Shown: piece after piece, positions 53,086 to 63,732 of the stretch | Position numbering within the stretch: position 1 is the first letter of the stretch | How the letters are laid out: each line of letters opens with the position of its first letter | DNA from: Pseudomonas bubulae | GTDB taxonomy: Bacteria; Pseudomonadota; Gammaproteobacteria; Pseudomonadales; Pseudomonadaceae | NCBI RefSeq assembly: GCF_037023725.1 | Contig: NZ_CP146077.1 | Location: forward strand, 1,773,001-1,837,000 | Direction: 5' to 3' | Length of the DNA stretch: 64,000 bases | The notes under the pieces: model-generated | Databases searched by the model: none | The model's input: only the letters and a program-made list of their open reading frames with translations | Told to the model about the DNA's origin: nothing | Made by a program: the position numbers and the translations under genes

Positions 53086-53455
53086 GTAAAACCTCGTTAT
53101 TGTTTTTTTTTGACGTCGTCAATCAGGGTGGCAGTGCGCCTGAGCCTGGACCGGGAACTGCGTATTTGTGTTTTACGCTGTCAGGCTGAGTCGTGTGAGT
53201 ATATTCAGATTCGAAAAAATATAGACAAGAAACACTGCTGTCAAAGGTCGAAAGTGAACGGGTATTCACATTCTGACTTCAGATGAGTGCTTTGGTATTG
53301 GTTTTTATGTAAACAAAGACTACGAATTGAGAGGGGTAAAGGTAACTTTTTAGCTACATGCAGGGTCTGTAACCTCGGTTTCAGCGCCTTTTTACGGGGT
53401 AATAGCCTAAAATCGGCCATCGTATTTCTTTCTCCTCTGCAAAACTGGAGCTGTC
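53086..53455. other. Divergent control region glpF / ybaK
   Basis: About 370 bp, AT-richer than the genes. It contains TTCGAA-like half-sites (ATTCAGATTCGAAAAAATA near 53204-53222, GGTCGAAAGTGAAC near 53246) that resemble GlpR half-sites, but no clean dyad. No gene is seen. Confidence 0.4.
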
Positions 53456-53926
53456 ATGACGCCTGCACTGGACCTGCTGAAAAAAGTTCGCGCCGAACAT
53501 CGGGTACACAGCTATGAACACGACCCCAAGGCGGCATCCTACGGCCTGGAGGCCGCAGAAAAGCTTGGCCTGGAGCCTGCGCAAGTGTTCAAGACGCTGT
53601 TGGCCAGCAGTGAAAAGGGCGAGTTGCTGGTTGCCGTCGTACCGGTCGTCGGAAGTCTTGATTTGAAAGCGCTGGCTCAGGCAGCGGGGGTGAAAAAAGT
53701 CGAAATGGCGGACCCGGCGGCGGCTCAGCGCTCCACAGGTTATCTGCTTGGCGGGATCAGCCCGTTGGGGCAAAAGAAGCGCCTGCGTACTTTTATTGAT
53801 AAAAGTGCCGAGGGTTTTTCGACTATTTTTGTCAGCGCCGGACGACGCGGCCTGGAGGTGGAACTGGCGCCTGCGGTGCTGGCAGAGCACACGCAAGCGA
53901 AGTTCGCAGAAGTAGGCAGGGCGTAA
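53456..53926 (+). CDS. ybaK: Cys-tRNA(Pro)/Cys-tRNA(Cys) deacylase YbaK
   Basis: 156 residues, family length. It hydrolyses cysteine mischarged on tRNA-Pro as a trans editing factor. The protein reads TPALDLLKKVRAEHRVHSYEHDPKAASYGLEAAEKLGLEPAQVFKTLLA, then the catalytic-core segments VVPVVGSLDLKALAQAAGVKKVEMADPAAAQRSTGYLLGGISPLGQKKRLRTFIDKSA. The conserved Lys near residue 46 and the GGISPxG motif are in place. It is a single gene. Confidence 0.92.
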   Translation: MTPALDLLKKVRAEHRVHSYEHDPKAASYGLEAAEKLGLEPAQVFKTLLASSEKGELLVAVVPVVGSLDLKALAQAAGVKKVEMADPAAAQRSTGYLLGGISPLGQKKRLRTFIDKSAEGFSTIFVSAGRRGLEVELAPAVLAEHTQAKFAEVGRA

Positions 53927-53942
53927 GCGCTGCCACAGGTTT

Positions 53943-55048
<1,106 letters not shown>

Positions 55049-55052
<4 letters not shown>

Positions 55053-55972
55053 GCGGATTGGTACGCCGGTTGGACAAGGAATTCGAGCAGCGCTTTTTGC
55101 GCATGCAGGCGGTTTTCGGCCTGATCCCAGGCCACGGAGCGAGGGTCGTCCAGCAGGTCGACGCTGATCTCTTCGCCGCGATGAGCTGGCAGGCAGTGCA
55201 TGAACAGTACGTCATCGGCCGCCAGGTCGAGCAGGGCACGGTTGACCTGATACGGGGCAAACAGTTCGAGGCGCTTGGCCGTTTCGTCTTCCTGACCCAT
55301 TGATGTCCATACGTCGGTGCTCACCAGGTGGGCGCCAATCACGGCATCACGCGGGTCGCGAACGATGGTAACGCGTTCGCCTGCCAGCGCCACGAACTCG
55401 GGGTTGGGCTCATAGCCTTGCGGGCAGGCAACACGCAGGTGGAAGTCAAACTGGATAGCCGCTTCTATATAGCTGTTGCACATGTTGTTGCCGTCACCAA
55501 TCCAGGCCACGGTCTTGCCCTTGATCGATCCGCGATGCTCAAGGAAGGTCTGCATGTCAGCCAGCAGCTGGCATGGGTGCAGGTCGTCCGACAGGCCATT
55601 GATAACCGGTACGCGGGAATTGGCCGCAAACTCGGTCAGGGTGCTGTGGGCGAAGGTGCGGATCATGACGGCGTCAAGCATGCGTGACATGACGATGGCG
55701 CAGTCGCCTATCGGTTCGCCACGACCCAGTTGGGTATCTCGTGGTGACAGAAAAATGGCCTGGCCACCGAGCTGGATCATGCCAGCTTCAAATGACAGGC
55801 GGGTGCGGGTCGATGATTTTTCGAAAATCATGCCCAGTACGCGACCTTTCAAGGGTTCGAACAGAACGCTGCGCTGGCGCAGGTCCTTAAGCTCGATGCC
55901 GCGGCGAATCACGCTGACTAGCTCTTCGGGAGTGCAATCCATCAGGGAGAGAAAGTGCCTTGCGCTCATCAT
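55049..55972 (-). CDS. argF: Ornithine carbamoyltransferase, anabolic ArgF
   Basis: Makes citrulline from ornithine and carbamoyl phosphate. The carbamoyl-phosphate loop [13 protein letters not shown], the HPCQLLAD motif and the ornithine/catalytic [10 protein letters not shown] motif are intact in 306-307 residues. Two adjacent ATG codons offer a start: the first has AGG 6 nt upstream, the second gives the usual family start MSARHFLS. It overlaps the ABC ATPase gene. ArgG for the next step is in the same block at 61.7 kb. Confidence 0.95.
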
Positions 55973-56480
55973 TAACTACCTTTTTTTGCAACGATCGCAG
56001 ATGCTCAAGGCCGGGGTTTTCGGAAAAACGGGCGAGACCTGCGGCGAAAGCCGCACGGGGCGACGAAATAGGGGAAGGCGCGATCTTATAAGGAAATGTC
56101 GCGTCTTGCCAATAAGGGTCATATGTATAGAGGTTTGAGCGGGTCTTGCGCTGCATGAGCCACATCAGGCGGTTTGCCTCACCTCAGCTGCCCATTTGTA
56201 CACTGCCGTGGCGTAGCTTGGCAATTGCGAGGGGGGGCGAGGTCGTCGTATTTGTCATCGCTGGCGAGGAGCGACGGCTGCGATGGCGTTGTCAGCATTC
56301 CTGTCATGAGGCGGGGTTTAACTGCTCGCAGCCATCGTTTCTCGGCAGGGACAACAAGCTTTGTGGAGGGAGCAGGGGCATACTATTGTCTGTCGGGGAG
56401 ACCGAGCGTCGCGCTCGGCTTTCCGTTACAATGCGCCACCGTGCCGACATCTGCGTCGGAAAGTTCAGCCGAGGTGCTCC
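55973..56480. other. 508-bp gap between argF and grxD
   Basis: No gene recognised. It contains an imperfect dyad (CGACGGCTGCGA at 56272-56283 and TCGCAGCCATCG at 56326-56337, 11 of 12 pairing). The two divergent promoters should lie here; a small RNA is possible but unsupported. Confidence 0.4.
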
Positions 56481-56822
56481 ATGGATATCATCGAAACTAT
56501 TAAAGACCAGATTGCCAACAACACCATTCTGCTCTACATGAAAGGCTCCCCGAATGCCCCGCAGTGCGGCTTTTCGGCTAAAGCTGCTCAGGCAGTCATG
56601 GGGTGTGGCGAGAAGTTCGCTTACGTGGACATCCTCCAGAATCCTGAAATTCGTGCCAATCTGCCAAAGTACGCCAACTGGCCAACTTTCCCGCAATTGT
56701 GGGTAGGTGGCGAGCTGGTTGGCGGTAGCGACATCATGGCTGAAATGGCCGCTGATGGTTCTTTGCAGGCTTTGATCAAAGAAGCTGTCGAGAAAGCCGC
56801 AGCAAACAAGACTGAAGCGTGA
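56481..56822 (+). CDS. grxD: Monothiol CGFS glutaredoxin (Grx4/GrxD)
   Basis: 113 residues from MDIIETIKDQIANNTILLYMKGSPNAPQCGFSAKAAQAV; active-site C29-G-F-S32. GAGG lies 7 nt before this ATG. CGFS glutaredoxins carry a glutathione-ligated [2Fe-2S] cluster and serve Fe-S cluster transfer and iron sensing with BolA partners. WPTFPQLWVGGELVGGSDIMAEM is the glutathione-binding C-terminal part. It stands convergent with bfrB, another iron gene, sharing a terminator. Confidence 0.94.
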   Translation: MDIIETIKDQIANNTILLYMKGSPNAPQCGFSAKAAQAVMGCGEKFAYVDILQNPEIRANLPKYANWPTFPQLWVGGELVGGSDIMAEMAADGSLQALIKEAVEKAAANKTEA

Positions 56823-56861
56823 TATCAGTCGCGTCGTGACAGTTGTTTTGTCGCACGCATA

Positions 56862-56901
56862 AAAAAGCCCCGCCTCTGTGATAAACAAGGCGGGGCTTTT
56901 T
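56862..56901. terminator. Bidirectional terminator between grxD and bfrB
   Basis: AAAAAGCCCCGCCT and AGGCGGGGCTTTTT pair perfectly around a 12-nt loop; T-runs exist in both directions. Confidence 0.93.
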
Positions 56902-56913
56902 AATGGGTGTTAG

Positions 56914-57384
56914 TTACTCACCCATTTGCGATTGCAGGTAATTCTCAATACCCACTTTGTCGATCAGGCCCAACTGAGTTTCCAGCCAGTCGATATGTTC
57001 TTCTTCCGACTCAAGAATATCTTCGAGCATTTCCCGGCTGCCAAAGTCACCAACTACTTCACAATGGGCAATGGCGGCCTTGAGGTCGGCGTGGCCAGTC
57101 TTCTCGATGCGCAGGTCACACTCCAGCATTTCCTTGGTGTGCTCGCCGATATGCAGCTTGCCCAAGTCCTGTACGTTTGGCAGGCCTTCCAGGAACAGGA
57201 TGCGTTTAATCAGTTTGTCCGCGTGTTTCATCTCGTCGATGGACTCGTGGTACTCATGCGCGCCCAACTTCTCCAGGCCCCAATCCTGATACATGCGTGC
57301 ATGCAGGAAGTATTGGTTGATTGCGACCAGTTCGTTGCCGAGAATTTTGTTGAGGTGCTGAATAACCGAAATGTCGCCTTTCAT
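56914..57384 (-). CDS. bfrB: Haem-containing bacterioferritin BfrB
   Basis: 156 residues forming a 24-mer iron-storage shell. Ferroxidase ligands are in place: Glu18, Glu51, His54, Glu94, Glu127, His130; haem axial Met52 is present, so this is the haem-binding type. It oxidises and stores Fe(II), and iron is released through Bfd. The bfd gene lies 198 bp upstream on the same strand, with a terminator between them, so the two are separately transcribed, allowing opposite responses to iron. Confidence 0.96.
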   Translation of the reverse strand: MKGDISVIQHLNKILGNELVAINQYFLHARMYQDWGLEKLGAHEYHESIDEMKHADKLIKRILFLEGLPNVQDLGKLHIGEHTKEMLECDLRIEKTGHADLKAAIAHCEVVGDFGSREMLEDILESEEEHIDWLETQLGLIDKVGIENYLQSQMGE

Positions 57385-57540
57385 GGCTGGGGCCTGCCTT
57401 AATTAACTGTATATAGGGCAGAGTTTGATCCGCACCTTGCAGACTGTCAAACCTAAGTATTTGAATAATAAATGAAAATTAATCGGAATAAGAATGTTTG
57501 TGTTCCGCGTCTTGGGCCTAAGCACTTGAATTCTGGGCAT

Positions 57541-57566
57541 AAAAAAACCGGACGCTATGTCCGGTT
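57541..57566 (-). terminator. Terminator of bfd
   Basis: AACCGGAC, GCTAT, GTCCGGTT, with seven T on the minus strand after the stem. It stops bfd transcription before bfrB. Confidence 0.88.
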
Positions 57567-57582
57567 CTTTGGAATTGGTTAA

Positions 57583-57801
57583 TCAGGCGACTGAAAATTC
57601 TGCCGGGAAACTCATGACAGCCTGGCTGGCTTGCAGCGAGGAAAGGGTTTCGCGAACCACTTGCTTGGCCAGACAGGCACATTTGCCACATTGGCTGGCA
57701 ACACCTGTCGCTTCACGCACTTCACGGTAACTGCAGCAACCGTCGTAGATTGCGTCGCGGATTTTTCCATCGGTGACGCCAGTGCAAAGGCAAACGTACA
57801 T
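57583..57801 (-). CDS. bfd: Bacterioferritin-associated ferredoxin Bfd
   Basis: 72 residues from MYVCLCTGVTDGKIRDAIYDG; the longer frame from 57837 is not homologous. Cys4, Cys6, Cys38 and Cys41 bind a [2Fe-2S] cluster. Bfd docks on BfrB at the haem and passes electrons to release Fe(II). A Fur-like box about 55 bp before the start fits derepression under iron starvation. The ribosome site is weak. Confidence 0.95.
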   Translation of the reverse strand: MYVCLCTGVTDGKIRDAIYDGCCSYREVREATGVASQCGKCACLAKQVVRETLSSLQASQAVMSFPAEFSVA

Positions 57802-57853
57802 AAATAAGAACCATCGCTGGTTGGGATTCAATGCCAAGGATCTTAATGTTAAC

Positions 57854-57870
57854 GAGAATGATTGTCAAAG
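57854..57870 (-). promoter_or_regulatory. Fur-like box upstream of bfd
   Basis: GAGAATGATTGTCAAAG aligns with GATAATGATAATCATTATC at most positions, within AT-rich promoter DNA of bfd. Confidence 0.6.
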
Positions 57871-58079
57871 TACCTTGAGTCTCAATTGAGGGTCTCAGGC
57901 ACTGTGCTGACGAACGGTTCTTTTGAGCGCTTTCGGGCGGGTGAAAAAGGGTGCCTGCCAGTTCCGACGAGCGGTGTATGATGACCGGTCTTTTTACCCG
58001 GGAGCTGATTGCCTGGCGTCGTTTTCAACGGCTGCCCAATCAGGTTCTGTTTTTCACGCTGCACACCAGGAGATATCCA

Positions 58080-58682
58080 ATGAGCGTACTCGTAGGCAAA
58101 CAAGCCCCTGACTTCACCGTCGCCGCCGTACTTGGCACTGGCGAAATCGTTGACAGCTTCACGCTGTCCTCCGCCATCAAAGGCAAATATGGCCTGGTGT
58201 TCTTCTACCCACTGGACTTCACTTTCGTATGCCCGTCCGAGCTGATCGCACTGGATCACCGTATTCCTGAGTTCCAGGCGCGCAATGTTGAAGTGGTTGC
58301 GGTGTCCATTGACTCCCATTTCACCCACAACGCATGGCGCAACACGCCAGTGAACAATGGCGGCATCGGCCAGGTGAAATACACCATGGCTGCCGACATC
58401 AATCACGCCATCTGCAAGGCCTACGACGTTGAAACCGAAGGCGGCGTGGCTCTGCGCGGCGCGTTCCTGATCGACGACAAAGGCGTTGTGCGCTCGCAGA
58501 TCGTCAACGACCTGCCACTGGGCCGCAACATGGACGAGCTGCTGCGTCTGGTTGACGCCCTGCAATTCCACGAAGAGCACGGCGAAGTTTGCCCGGCCAA
58601 CTGGAAAAAAGGCGACAAGGGCATGACCGCTTCGACTGCAGGTGTTGCGGCTTACCTGACTGAAAATGCTGACCAGCTGTAA
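58080..58682 (+). CDS. 2-Cys peroxiredoxin (AhpC/Tsa)
   Basis: 200 residues from MSVLVGKQAPDFTVAAVLG, with AGGAG 7-8 nt upstream of the ATG; an upstream frame extension to 57951 is ignored. Peroxidatic Cys51 (FTFVCPSELIAL) and resolving Cys171 (EVCPANW) mark a typical 2-Cys enzyme that reduces H2O2 and organic peroxides, recycled by thioredoxin or AhpF-like reductase. Arg in GGVALRGAFL completes the active site. It is divergent from bfd, coupling peroxide defence with iron release. Confidence 0.93.
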   Translation: MSVLVGKQAPDFTVAAVLGTGEIVDSFTLSSAIKGKYGLVFFYPLDFTFVCPSELIALDHRIPEFQARNVEVVAVSIDSHFTHNAWRNTPVNNGGIGQVKYTMAADINHAICKAYDVETEGGVALRGAFLIDDKGVVRSQIVNDLPLGRNMDELLRLVDALQFHEEHGEVCPANWKKGDKGMTASTAGVAAYLTENADQL

Positions 58683-58699
58683 TCGTCAGTTTCAGGCAT

Positions 58700-58730
58700 A
58701 AAAAAACCGGACCCAGTGTCCGGTTTTTTT
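58700..58730. terminator. Bidirectional terminator after the peroxiredoxin gene
   Basis: AAAAAAACCGGAC, CCAGT, GTCCGGTTTTTTT. The stem AACCGGAC/GTCCGGTT is the same as that of the bfd terminator at 57541-57566. Confidence 0.93.
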
Positions 58731-58759
58731 ATGGTGCGCTGTAAGCCTTTACGACAGGA

Positions 58760-59434
58760 TCAGTCGTTGAAGTCTTTCCAGCCGCCCATTTGTTTCCAGC
58801 TGTTTACGATGCCACAGAACAACTCGGCGGTTTTCTCGGTGTCGTAACGGGCCGAGTGTGCTTCACGCCCATCAAAGTCGATGTCGGCGGCCTGGCAGGC
58901 TTTTGCCAGGACGGTCTGGCCATAGGCCAGGCCAGCAAGGGTCGCGGTGTCAAAGCTCGAGAACGGGTGGAAAGGGTTGCGCTTCATGTCCAGGCGCGCG
59001 ACAGCGGCGTTGAGGAAGCCCAGGTCGAAGCTGCTGTTATGCCCCACCAGAATGGCGCGTTTGCAGCCATTGGCCTTCAGGGCCTTGCGCACACCGCGGA
59101 AGATATCGGTCAGGGCTGTCTCTTCACTGACGGCCATGCGCAGTGGGTGATCGAGCTTGATACCGGTGAATTCCAGTGCAGCGGCTTCGATATTGGCGCC
59201 TTCAAACGGCTCGACACGGTGGAAATAGGTGTGTTCGGGGAACACAAAGCCTCTTTCGTCCATGCCGATCGTTACGGCAGCAATTTCCAGCAATGCATCA
59301 GTAGCACTGTTGAAACCGCCGGTTTCAACATCGATTACGACCGGCAGATAACCGCGAAAGCGCTCTGCCATCGGGTGGCGTGGACCGCCGCCATGGCCGC
59401 CTTCGTGTTCGTCATCATAATGGTCGTCACTCAC
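58760..59434 (-). CDS. rnt: Ribonuclease T
   Basis: 224 residues of the DEDDh exonuclease family. It trims 3' ends of tRNA and other stable RNAs. Exo [10 protein letters not shown] (Asp, Glu); Exo [14 protein letters not shown] (Asp); Exo [16 protein letters not shown] (His, Asp). The N-terminus is acidic and His-rich ([14 protein letters not shown]), longer than in E. coli. It overlaps pyrC by ATGA and is the second gene of that unit. Confidence 0.95.
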   Translation of the reverse strand: MSDDHYDDEHEGGHGGGPRHPMAERFRGYLPVVIDVETGGFNSATDALLEIAAVTIGMDERGFVFPEHTYFHRVEPFEGANIEAAALEFTGIKLDHPLRMAVSEETALTDIFRGVRKALKANGCKRAILVGHNSSFDLGFLNAAVARLDMKRNPFHPFSSFDTATLAGLAYGQTVLAKACQAADIDFDGREAHSARYDTEKTAELFCGIVNSWKQMGGWKDFND

Positions 59435-60477
59435 AGCTGTTCCTCCAGCAGGCGCCAGCGCAGTGTTTCACCGGCGCGCAGCGGAATTACGGTCAGCTCG
59501 CCGAAAGGCAGGCTGGTTGGGGCGGTCCACTCCTGGCGAACCAGGGTGATCTGTTCGTTGCTGGCGGGCAAGCCGTAGAAGCGCGGGCCGTTAAGGCTGG
59601 CAAAGGCTTCCAGCTTGTCGAGCGCATTGCGCTGTTCGAACGCTTCGGCGTACATCTCGATGGCCGCATAGGCGGTATAACACCCGGCGCAACCGCACGC
59701 CGCTTCCTTGGCGTGCTGGGCGTGAGGTGCCGAGTCAGTGCCCAGGAAAAACTTCTCGCTGCCGCTGGTGGCCGCATCCAGCAGGGCTTCCTGATGGGTG
59801 TTGCGCTTGAGGATCGGCAGGCAATAAAAGTGCGGGCGAATGCCGCCAACCAGCATGTGATTGCGGTTGTACAGCAGGTGATGAGCGGTAATGGTTGCGC
59901 CGACGTTGGCCGAAGCCTCGTTGACGAACTGCACCGCGTCGGCGGTGGTGATGTGCTCAAACACGACTTTCAGCGTCGGGAAACGATCTACGACGCGGCG
60001 CATATGCTCGTCGATGAAGATCTTTTCGCGGTCAAAGACGTCTACGCCGGCTCGGGTGACTTCACCGTGGATCAGCAAAGGCATGCCGACTTCGGCCATG
60101 ACTTCCAGAACCGGGAAGATCGCGTCGATACTGGTTACACCGGAGTCGGAGTTGGTCGTTGCCCCGGCCGGATACAGCTTGGCTGCATGGACGAATCCGC
60201 TGGCCTTGGCCGTGCGAATGTCTTCTGGCTGGGTACGATCGGTGAGGTACAGCACCATCAGCGGCTCGAAGCGGCTGCCAGCGGGGCGTGCAGCCAGGAT
60301 GCGCTGGCGATAGGCGTCGGCCTCGGCGGCATTGCGCACCGGGGGTACCAGGTTGGGCATGATGATGGCGCGGCCAAAAGTGCGCGCTACATCCGCGACA
60401 GTGTGAGGCAACACAGCACCATCGCGAAGATGTATATGCCAGTCGTCGGGACGCAGCAGGGTCAGGCGGTCAGACAT
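59431..60477 (-). CDS. pyrC: Dihydroorotase PyrC
   Basis: 348 residues from [27 protein letters not shown], chosen over a 20-codon-longer frame because the family starts here. It closes carbamoyl-aspartate to dihydroorotate in pyrimidine synthesis. Metal ligands: HIHLRDG, the carboxylated Lys in [33 protein letters not shown] and GTDSAPH. It is of the short, homodimeric (E. coli-like) type and is followed by rnt. Confidence 0.95.
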   Translation of the reverse strand: MSDRLTLLRPDDWHIHLRDGAVLPHTVADVARTFGRAIIMPNLVPPVRNAAEADAYRQRILAARPAGSRFEPLMVLYLTDRTQPEDIRTAKASGFVHAAKLYPAGATTNSDSGVTSIDAIFPVLEVMAEVGMPLLIHGEVTRAGVDVFDREKIFIDEHMRRVVDRFPTLKVVFEHITTADAVQFVNEASANVGATITAHHLLYNRNHMLVGGIRPHFYCLPILKRNTHQEALLDAATSGSEKFFLGTDSAPHAQHAKEAACGCAGCYTAYAAIEMYAEAFEQRNALDKLEAFASLNGPRFYGLPASNEQITLVRQEWTAPTSLPFGELTVIPLRAGETLRWRLLEEQL

Positions 60478-60632
60478 TGGGGATTCCAGGCGGGTCGAAC
60501 TGAGGTGAATGCTACCGGAAAAGACTCTGGCAGGCACTCGCTATCAAGTTTTGTGATTGCTGACCGATATCTGATGAGCATGCCGTAAATCTGTGGCCTG
60601 TTTTTTTGCCGTACAAGCCTGTGGAGCCTCCC

Positions 60633-61538
60633 GTGCGCCAGCGTTATTTCATCCTGCTCAGTATGTTTGCCAGCCTGCCAGCCATGGCTCTGACTTTTCA
60701 GACGCGGCTGGAGAATATCGAGTGGAAAGTGGAAGGTGACAAATTCGAATGCCGTCTGATTCAGCCGATTACCGATTTTGGTTCGGGTGCTTTTGTAAGG
60801 CGTGCAGGAGAACAGGCTGTATTTCGTCTTAATGCTTACAACTCAATGTTGGGCGAGGGCTCTGCCAAGCTGTTGGCCGCCGCTGCGCCCTGGCAACCGG
60901 GCCGTGGTGATATTGACCTGGGCTCGGTGCGTATTGGCCGTGGGCAGGTGCTTTTCAACAGTTCCCAGGCGCAGGCCGCCAACTTGTTTCGAGGCTTGAT
61001 TGAGGGGCGCAGCCCCTTGATAAGGCATTATTCTCGTGAGGGCAATGTCTCGGAAGTACGCCTGCTCCCTGTCAGGTTTCGCCAGGCTTACGGCGACTAC
61101 GAGGCCTGTACCGCAAAGCTTTTACCGAAAAACTTTGAGCAGGTCAGACAAAGCCAGATCGGTTTCCCTGGCGGGGGGACCGAACTGGACGCGGTGGCCC
61201 GGGTCAACTTGCAAGTCATGGTCGAATACTTGAAGGCAGACCCTACAGTCAATCACGTCATCCTCGACGGTTATTCCGATAATCAGGGCAATCGCTTGAC
61301 CAATCGTGAGCTGTCGCGGCGCCGGGCATTGGCGGTAATGGAGTATTTCAAGCAGAACGGCCTGCAGGAGTCGCAGATCACGGTGCGATTCCATGGTGAG
61401 CAATACCCCTTGGCGGCGAATACCAGTCGGGTAAACCGGGCGAAAAATCGCCGGGTAAGCGTCCGCCTGGAACGGCTCCCTGTGCCTGAAAAAGCTGCGC
61501 CATCTGTAGGTCCCAGCAATCCAGCGGCTATTTCCTGA
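60633..61538 (+). CDS. motY: Flagellar stator-associated protein MotY
   Basis: 301 residues from a GTG preceded by GGAG 7 nt upstream; the longer frame from 60606 is unlikely. A signal peptide (VRQRYFILLSMFASLPAMA) leads to an N-terminal MotY domain (about 20-160, LTFQTRLENIEWKVEGDKFECRLIQPITDFGSG) and a C-terminal OmpA-like peptidoglycan-binding domain (VILDGYSDNQGNRLTNRELSRRRALAVMEYFKQNG, NRAKNRRVSV). MotY forms the T-ring below the outer membrane and holds stators in polar flagella. It lies between divergent pyrC and argG as in P. aeruginosa. Confidence 0.92.
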   Translation: MRQRYFILLSMFASLPAMALTFQTRLENIEWKVEGDKFECRLIQPITDFGSGAFVRRAGEQAVFRLNAYNSMLGEGSAKLLAAAAPWQPGRGDIDLGSVRIGRGQVLFNSSQAQAANLFRGLIEGRSPLIRHYSREGNVSEVRLLPVRFRQAYGDYEACTAKLLPKNFEQVRQSQIGFPGGGTELDAVARVNLQVMVEYLKADPTVNHVILDGYSDNQGNRLTNRELSRRRALAVMEYFKQNGLQESQITVRFHGEQYPLAANTSRVNRAKNRRVSVRLERLPVPEKAAPSVGPSNPAAIS

Positions 61539-61665
61539 AGCAACGGTCTCGTCGCGTCTTTGATATAAACTGTCGCTTTGTCGTCTTAAGCTGTCGCGCC
61601 TCTGTAAATTCATGGCTGTGGGCGGTAGACTGTTCGGCTTTTCGAACAACCCGTGGAGTGATGGC

Positions 61666-62883
61666 ATGGCGGACGTAAACAAGGTCGTTCTGGCTTATTC
61701 GGGCGGCCTGGACACTTCGGTGATCCTGAAGTGGCTGCAGGATACTTATAACTGTGAAGTCGTAACCTTTACCGCTGACCTGGGTCAGGGTGAAGAGGTC
61801 GAACCTGCACGTGCCAAGGCGCAAGCCATGGGCGTCAAGGAAATCTACATTGATGACCTGCGCGAAGAGTTTGTTCGTGACTTCGTTTTCCCGATGTTCC
61901 GCGCCAACACCGTTTACGAAGGCGAGTACCTGCTGGGTACTTCCATTGCTCGTCCGCTGATTGCCAAACGCCTGATTGAAATCGCCAATGAAACGGGCGC
62001 CGATGCCATTTCCCACGGTGCAACGGGTAAAGGTAATGACCAGGTTCGCTTTGAACTGGGTGCCTATGCCTTGAAGCCAGGGGTGAAGGTTATTGCTCCT
62101 TGGCGTGAGTGGGACTTGCTCTCCCGTGAAAAGCTGATGGATTACGCTGAAAAGCATGCAATCCCGATCGAGCGTCACGGCAAGAAAAAATCCCCGTACT
62201 CGATGGATGCCAACTTGCTGCATATCTCCTACGAAGGTGGTGTGCTCGAAGATACCTGGACTGAGCACGAAGAAGACATGTGGAAGTGGACCGTCTCTCC
62301 GGAGAACGCTCCTGACAAGCCGCAGTACCTAGAACTGACCTACCGTAATGGCGACATCGTTGCGCTGGACGGTGTTGAGATGACACCTGCGACTGTTCTG
62401 GCAACGTTGAACCGCATTGGTGGCGAACACGGTATCGGCCGTCTGGATATCGTCGAAAACCGTTATGTTGGCATGAAGTCCCGTGGTTGCTATGAAACCC
62501 CGGGCGGCACCATCATGTTGCGTGCTCACCGCGCCATTGAGTCGATTACTCTGGATCGTGAAGTCGCTCACTTGAAAGACGAGTTGATGCCAAAGTACGC
62601 CAGCCTGATCTACACCGGCTACTGGTGGAGCCCTGAGCGCATCATGCTGCAACAGATGATTGATGCTTCGCAGGTTCACGTTAACGGTGTTGTTCGCCTC
62701 AAGCTGTACAAAGGCAACGTGATTGTTACCGGTCGCAAGTCTGACGAGTCGTTGTTTGATGCCAACATCGCAACCTTTGAAGAGGATGGCGGTGCTTACA
62801 ATCAGGCCGATGCTGCCGGCTTCATCAAGTTGAATGCATTGCGCATGCGTATTGCTGCAAATAAAGGGCGCAAGTTGTTCTAA
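61666..62883 (+). CDS. argG: Argininosuccinate synthase ArgG
   Basis: 405 residues from [30 protein letters not shown] lies 7 nt before the ATG. The ATP-binding SGGLDTS motif is at 12-18, followed by [32 protein letters not shown] and [10 protein letters not shown]. It joins citrulline with aspartate using ATP. Length and motifs are normal. It is a single gene with a strong terminator; argF for the preceding step is 5.7 kb away. Confidence 0.97.
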   Translation: MADVNKVVLAYSGGLDTSVILKWLQDTYNCEVVTFTADLGQGEEVEPARAKAQAMGVKEIYIDDLREEFVRDFVFPMFRANTVYEGEYLLGTSIARPLIAKRLIEIANETGADAISHGATGKGNDQVRFELGAYALKPGVKVIAPWREWDLLSREKLMDYAEKHAIPIERHGKKKSPYSMDANLLHISYEGGVLEDTWTEHEEDMWKWTVSPENAPDKPQYLELTYRNGDIVALDGVEMTPATVLATLNRIGGEHGIGRLDIVENRYVGMKSRGCYETPGGTIMLRAHRAIESITLDREVAHLKDELMPKYASLIYTGYWWSPERIMLQQMIDASQVHVNGVVRLKLYKGNVIVTGRKSDESLFDANIATFEEDGGAYNQADAAGFIKLNALRMRIAANKGRKLF

Positions 62884-62898
62884 TACAGCTCGCCTGGT

Positions 62899-62931
62899 AA
62901 AGCCCCAGCCAATTGGCTGGGGCTTTTTTTT
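62899..62931 (+). terminator. Rho-independent terminator of argG
   Basis: AAAGCCCCAGCC, AATT, GGCTGGGGCTTT then further T to 62931; perfect stem. Confidence 0.95.
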
Positions 62932-62940
62932 GCCTGCAAT

Positions 62941-63732
62941 TCAGGTATTTGTTTGGGGGCGGGGTGAGTTAAGCAGGGTGAATCTGTGTGCGTCGGTGTT
63001 GTAGCTGATAATGGTTGTATGGTTGATGGATGACGTATGTTTGAAGTTGTCGATGGCCCGTCGAATAGTTTCCTGAGGAATACTGGAGTGCTGGTTGGTA
63101 AGCAGTAGCAGTACAGCATGTCTGGGGGGCGTGTTTTTATATTTGCGGGTTGCTTTGTAATAGATATGTAATACCTCTTCGGCAGTGCCTTTATGAGGGG
63201 AGAGCAAGTGCAGGTAGTTCAGGTCCATAAGATAAAGTGTTTTTAACTCTGAGCCCTCTCTCCATGCATGACTCTTGGCAAAGAATGTTGCGTGCGCTCT
63301 TTCGGGGGGTGGAAACGGGGGAGGGTCTACGTGGTGGACTCTTTGGCCTTGAAGGAAGATGTTATGGGGTCTGTATAAGCTGTACGGGGAGCCTGAAGGG
63401 CAGGCGGGTATAAATAGTTGTGCGGATGTACTTGTGCTTGCAAATGAATTGCCTTGCTTCAGGCAAGGGCCAGTCGGCTGAGAGAACCCTTCCGGAGTAT
63501 TCTCGGCTTTGGATAAGTCAGCGGGGGTATAAAGTGTTTTGTTATTGAAGTTTAAGGTCAGGAAAAACAACGTGATCAGAAGTGATGGGAACACAATCAG
63601 GAACCATACGTATATTTTTTGATGCTCACTGTCGATATAAGGGAGAGAGACTGCAGCGGACGCTTCCGTCAGCATTGAAAAAACAGCGATAACGGTAAGT
63701 GGATGGTTGATTTTTATGGTGTTTTTTATCAT
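62941..63732 (-). CDS. Orphan two-TM membrane protein, unknown (263 aa)
   Basis: I do not recognise a named family. The start at MIKNTIKINHPLTVIAVF is chosen because AGG lies 7 nt upstream; a longer frame to 63822 lacks support. Two membrane helices (about 8-27 and 40-60: VWFLIVFPSLLITLFFLTLNF) with a short loop SLPYIDSEHQ are followed by NNKTLYTPADL and a soluble cytoplasmic part of about 190 residues, including a proline-rich stretch (VDPPPFPPPERAH). Base composition is more AT-rich and codon use looser than in argG next door, suggesting recent acquisition. Confidence 0.62.
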   Translation of the reverse strand: MIKNTIKINHPLTVIAVFSMLTEASAAVSLPYIDSEHQKIYVWFLIVFPSLLITLFFLTLNFNNKTLYTPADLSKAENTPEGFSQPTGPCLKQGNSFASTSTSAQLFIPACPSGSPYSLYRPHNIFLQGQRVHHVDPPPFPPPERAHATFFAKSHAWREGSELKTLYLMDLNYLHLLSPHKGTAEEVLHIYYKATRKYKNTPPRHAVLLLLTNQHSSIPQETIRRAIDNFKHTSSINHTTIISYNTDAHRFTLLNSPRPQTNT

